Part shown: positions 6,881 to 9,211 of the stretch, piece after piece
Numbering within the stretch: position 1 is the first letter of the stretch
Layout of the letters: every line of letters begins with the position of its first letter
Source of the DNA: an uncultured Eubacteriales bacterium
GTDB lineage: Bacteria; Bacillota; Clostridia; Oscillospirales; CAG-272
NCBI GenBank assembly: GCA_934462885.1
Contig: CAKSJC010000057.1
Coordinates: 1-9,211, forward strand
Direction: 5' to 3'
DNA length: 9,211 nt
Translations under genes and position numbers: made by a program
The notes under the pieces: model-generated
Told to the model about the DNA's origin: nothing
Seen by the model: the letters and a program-made list of their open reading frames with translations, nothing else
Database searches by the model: none

Positions 6881-8317
6881 ATGAAAAACGAGAAGCTGGT
6901 TCGCGATATCACATCAATGGATGAGGATTTTGCGAAATGGTACACCGATATTTGTAAGAAGGCCGATCTTGTAGATTATTCGAGCGTAAAGGGCTGCATG
7001 ATAATCCGTCCCTACGGCTACGCTATTTGGGAAAATATCCAAAAGATACTTGATACAAGATTTAAGGAACTCGGCCACGAGAACGTATATATGCCGATGT
7101 TTATTCCGGAGTCTCTCCTCCAGAAGGAAAAGGATCACGTCGAAGGATTCGCTCCGGAAGTCGCTTGGGTGACTTACGGAGGAAGCGAACCTCTTGCCGA
7201 GAGACTTTGCGTAAGACCGACGTCCGAAACGCTTTTCTGCGAGCATTACGCAAATATTATCCGTTCATACAGAGATCTGCCGAAATTATATAACCAGTGG
7301 TGTTCAGTTGTAAGATGGGAAAAGACTACCCGTCCGTTTTTAAGAACACGCGAATTCCTGTGGCAGGAAGGACACACAATGCACGCGACGGAAAAAGAAG
7401 CACGCGAGGAAACTATCCGTATGCTGAACGTTTACGCGGATTTCCACGCAAACGATCTTGCTATCCCCGTTATTAAGGGCGCAAAAACTCCGTCGGATAA
7501 ATTCGCGGGGGCAGAGGATACGTACTGTATCGAAGCTATGATGCACGACGGTAAAGCTTTGCAGGCGGGAACGTCACATTACTTCGGAGACGGCTTTGCG
7601 AAGGCTTTTGATATCCGGTATACCGATCGCGACAATAAATTGCAGTACCCGCATCAGACTTCATGGGGAACTACTACCCGTATGATAGGCGGTATAATTA
7701 TGACGCACGGAGATAATAACGGTCTCGTTCTTCCTCCGGCAGTCGCTCCTATTCAGATAGTTATAATTCCCGTAGCTCAGCACAAAGAAGGCGTAATGGA
7801 AGCAAATACCGCTCTTTATAACAGACTTTGCGGTAAATACAGAGTCAAACTCGACGATTCCGACAACAGCCCCGGATGGAAGTTTGCGGAATACGAAATG
7901 AAGGGCGTTCCCATGAGAATAGAAATGGGTCCCCGCGATATCGAAGCCGGACAGTGTGTCGTCGTAACACGTTACAATATGGAAAAAACAATCGTTTCTC
8001 TCGACAATATTGAGGAAACGGTAGCCGATATGATGAAGAAGATCAGAGACGGCATGTACGAAAACGCACTTGCAAACCGAGAAAGAAGAACGTTTGCCTG
8101 CACTTCGATCGACGAGATCAAGAAAACTATCGCCGAACACGGAGGAGTGTTCATAAAGGCTATGTGGTGCGGCGATGAAGAGTGCGAAGATAAAGTAAAA
8201 GAGCTTACCGGAGTCGGCTCAAGATGCATACCGTTTGATGAGGAACATATTGACGATAAGTGCGTGTGCTGCGGTAAGCCTGCAACGCATATGGTATATT
8301 GGGGAGTCGCATATTAA
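6881..8317 (+). CDS. proS: Prolyl-tRNA synthetase, archaeal/eukaryotic-like type (ProRS type 3)
   Basis: This class II aminoacyl-tRNA synthetase charges tRNA-Pro with proline in the cytoplasm. At 478 aa it has the size of the short type without the YbaK-like editing insertion between motifs 2 and 3. Visible elements are the motif 1 end YMPMFIPE (70-77), the proline-binding loop RPTSET (112-117) and motif 2 VVRWE..TRPFLRTREFLWQEGHT (143-166). Motif 3 follows in SWGTTTRMIGGI (261-272). The anticodon-binding domain begins near IQIVIIP, about residue 290. The C-terminal domain carries CGDEEC (430-435) and CVCC (461-464), a probable zinc site, and the protein ends in the family's usual aromatic Tyr. 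AAAGGA (6868-6873) lies 7 nt before the ATG. Flanking genes are unrelated, and proS has its own promoter. Confidence 0.97.
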   Translation: MKNEKLVRDITSMDEDFAKWYTDICKKADLVDYSSVKGCMIIRPYGYAIWENIQKILDTRFKELGHENVYMPMFIPESLLQKEKDHVEGFAPEVAWVTYGGSEPLAERLCVRPTSETLFCEHYANIIRSYRDLPKLYNQWCSVVRWEKTTRPFLRTREFLWQEGHTMHATEKEAREETIRMLNVYADFHANDLAIPVIKGAKTPSDKFAGAEDTYCIEAMMHDGKALQAGTSHYFGDGFAKAFDIRYTDRDNKLQYPHQTSWGTTTRMIGGIIMTHGDNNGLVLPPAVAPIQIVIIPVAQHKEGVMEANTALYNRLCGKYRVKLDDSDNSPGWKFAEYEMKGVPMRIEMGPRDIEAGQCVVVTRYNMEKTIVSLDNIEETVADMMKKIRDGMYENALANRERRTFACTSIDEIKKTIAEHGGVFIKAMWCGDEECEDKVKELTGVGSRCIPFDEEHIDDKCVCCGKPATHMVYWGVAY

Positions 8318-8488
8318 TCCCTATATCGGATAAATTCCCGGCGAAGGAGCAAACCGCGCCAAAACGACATATCGGACTTCTCGTATAAAAAGACGGTAGG
8401 CGACGGACTTTGACGGACGGAGCTTCAAAATATATCATTTAAGTGCAAACGCGAATATAAATGCGAATAAACGCCGAAGGAGGTCAGA
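8318..8488. other. Intergenic region between proS and the SEDS gene
   Basis: No convincing intrinsic terminator for proS is present: GC-rich patches (8337-8360) lack a T-run. The octamer ATATCGGA occurs twice (8323-8330 and 8369-8376). GACGG starts at 8392, 8402 and 8412, exactly 10 bp apart, with a further overlapping copy at 8416. The last copies overlap the -35 box of the downstream promoter. Confidence 0.4.
8410..8445 (+). promoter_or_regulatory. Probable promoter of the SEDS (rodA/ftsW-type) gene
   Basis: TTGACG (8410-8415) lies 17 bp before TATCAT (8433-8438). The predicted start is near 8445, giving a leader of about 44 nt that ends in a perfect AAGGAGGT ribosome site (8477-8484). Confidence 0.55.
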
Positions 8489-9211
8489 TTGAAGGAGTTT
8501 GCTCTTACTGCAAAAGATAAACTTAAGAGGATAGATCCGATTCTCCTCTTCTGCACTCTTGCAATGAATCTGATGAGCGTTATAACGCTTGCCGCCTCTT
8601 CCGACGCATACGGCACTTGGTATGTAAAGGCGCAGATACTGGCGTCGGTCATTGGAATAAGCGCGATGATTATTATCTCTTTCATAGACTACGACGCTCT
8701 GATTGGAAAATTGAAATATGTCTTTTTTGCCGCGTCGATATTCCTCCTTGTGTTCGTTATTTTCTTCGGAGAAGGAAGCATGGGAAACCGTAACTGGATA
8801 AAAATCCCCGGTACTTCGTTTTCCGTACAACCAACGGAGTTTGTTAAGATCACGTACATGATAAACTATTCGCTGCACATAAACCGCGTCAGAGATAAGA
8901 TAAATCATCCGTGGTCGGTGATTCAGCTTGCCGCGCACGCGATGCTTATCATAGGGTTGGTCATGCTGACGGGAGACCTCGGGATGGCTCTTGTATATAT
9001 GGCGATAACGGTGTTTATGCTCTTTGCGTCCGGTTTGTCGCTTTGGTACTTTGCGGGAGCATGTGTGCTTGGCGTGATAGCGTCGCCGTTTCTGTGGAAC
9101 AGACTTACCGAAAAACAGCAGATGCGTATTTTAGTCGGTTTCAATCCCGATCTTGACCCGCTTGACAAGGGTCTGCAACAGATTGCCTGCCGCAGGTGCA
9201 TTATCTCGGGA
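8489..9211 (+). CDS. SEDS-family peptidoglycan glycosyltransferase (RodA/FtsW/SpoVE), N-terminal part, cut by window edge
   Basis: This multi-pass membrane enzyme polymerises lipid II into glycan strands for cell elongation or division. The frame is open for 241 codons to the right edge. Characteristic SEDS elements are GNRNWIKIP (99-107), QPTEFVKI (114-121), GDLGMALVY (162-170) and FNPDLDP (218-224), followed by KGLQQI. Hydrophobic segments lie at about 17-36, 46-65, 76-93, 143-160, 166-182 and 184-203. The start is TTG: an in-frame stop at 8468-8470 leaves no ATG or GTG upstream, the next Met (26) would cut the first helix, and AAGGAGGT sits 4 nt before the TTG. The short N-terminus and GNRNWI fit RodA somewhat better than FtsW, but the paralogue cannot be fixed without the C-terminal half. 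The catalytic Asp of extracellular loop 4 would lie beyond the edge. Confidence 0.9.
   Translation, partial: MKEFALTAKDKLKRIDPILLFCTLAMNLMSVITLAASSDAYGTWYVKAQILASVIGISAMIIISFIDYDALIGKLKYVFFAASIFLLVFVIFFGEGSMGNRNWIKIPGTSFSVQPTEFVKITYMINYSLHINRVRDKINHPWSVIQLAAHAMLIIGLVMLTGDLGMALVYMAITVFMLFASGLSLWYFAGACVLGVIASPFLWNRLTEKQQMRILVGFNPDLDPLDKGLQQIACRRCIISG

Noticed and set aside
8461..8520. Small open frame of 19 codons starting at ATG 8461
   Set aside because: It has no ribosome site of its own and overlaps the ribosome site and start of the SEDS gene.
8435..8938. Antisense open frame (167 codons) opposite the SEDS gene start
   Set aside because: The plus strand encodes recognisable SEDS motifs across the same bases with a perfect ribosome site; the antisense product shows no domain or membrane pattern.
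9170..9211. Possible frameshift at the right end of the SEDS gene, where KGLQQIACRRCIISG looks slightly unusual
   Set aside because: The pattern still fits the family's GxQQ...SGG stretch and there is no internal stop; the edge prevents a proper test.

Overview
The window looks like a stretch of chromosome from a low- to mid-GC Gram-positive bacterium, most likely an uncultured Clostridia-type Firmicute. The reasons are strong AAGGAG-type ribosome sites, GTG and TTG starts, sigma-A-type promoters with 17-18 bp spacers, frequent ATA and GGA codons, a clostridial-style Y-family polymerase, PcrA rather than Rep/UvrD gene order, and a short archaeal-type prolyl-tRNA synthetase. The taxonomic call is inference. 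No RNA gene, CRISPR array, insertion sequence or phage gene was seen.

Layout. (1) Positions 1-629, minus strand: the N-terminal 209 residues of a Y-family (UmuC/DinB-like) translesion polymerase that runs off the left edge. (2) Positions 630-854: a divergent promoter region. (3) Positions 855-3990, plus strand: a compact three-gene operon. It holds two tandem paralogous, leaderless parallel beta-helix proteins related to glycoside hydrolase family 28, then a ten-helix EamA/DMT-type transporter. Spacers are 23 and 17 nt, and a good intrinsic terminator follows at 4019-4062. (4) Positions 4222-6630: pcrA, a UvrD-family helicase with its own extended -10 promoter and an unusual insertion near its N-terminus. 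(5) Positions 6881-8317: proS, behind a promoter and a roughly 118-nt leader that can be folded by hand. (6) Positions 8489 to the right edge: the N-terminal 241 residues of a SEDS-family (RodA/FtsW) cell-wall polymerase with a TTG start.

The repair, translation and cell-wall genes are ordinary housekeeping functions, each with its own promoter. The accessory part is the three-gene operon. Both beta-helix proteins keep the GH28-like aspartates (NADG and EDD) but lack the canonical GHG histidine and RIK lysine. They share an identical 16-residue block, have no signal peptide, and are co-transcribed with a small-molecule transporter. This suggests a cytoplasmic carbohydrate-handling system of unassigned specificity, and it is the best candidate here for something undescribed.
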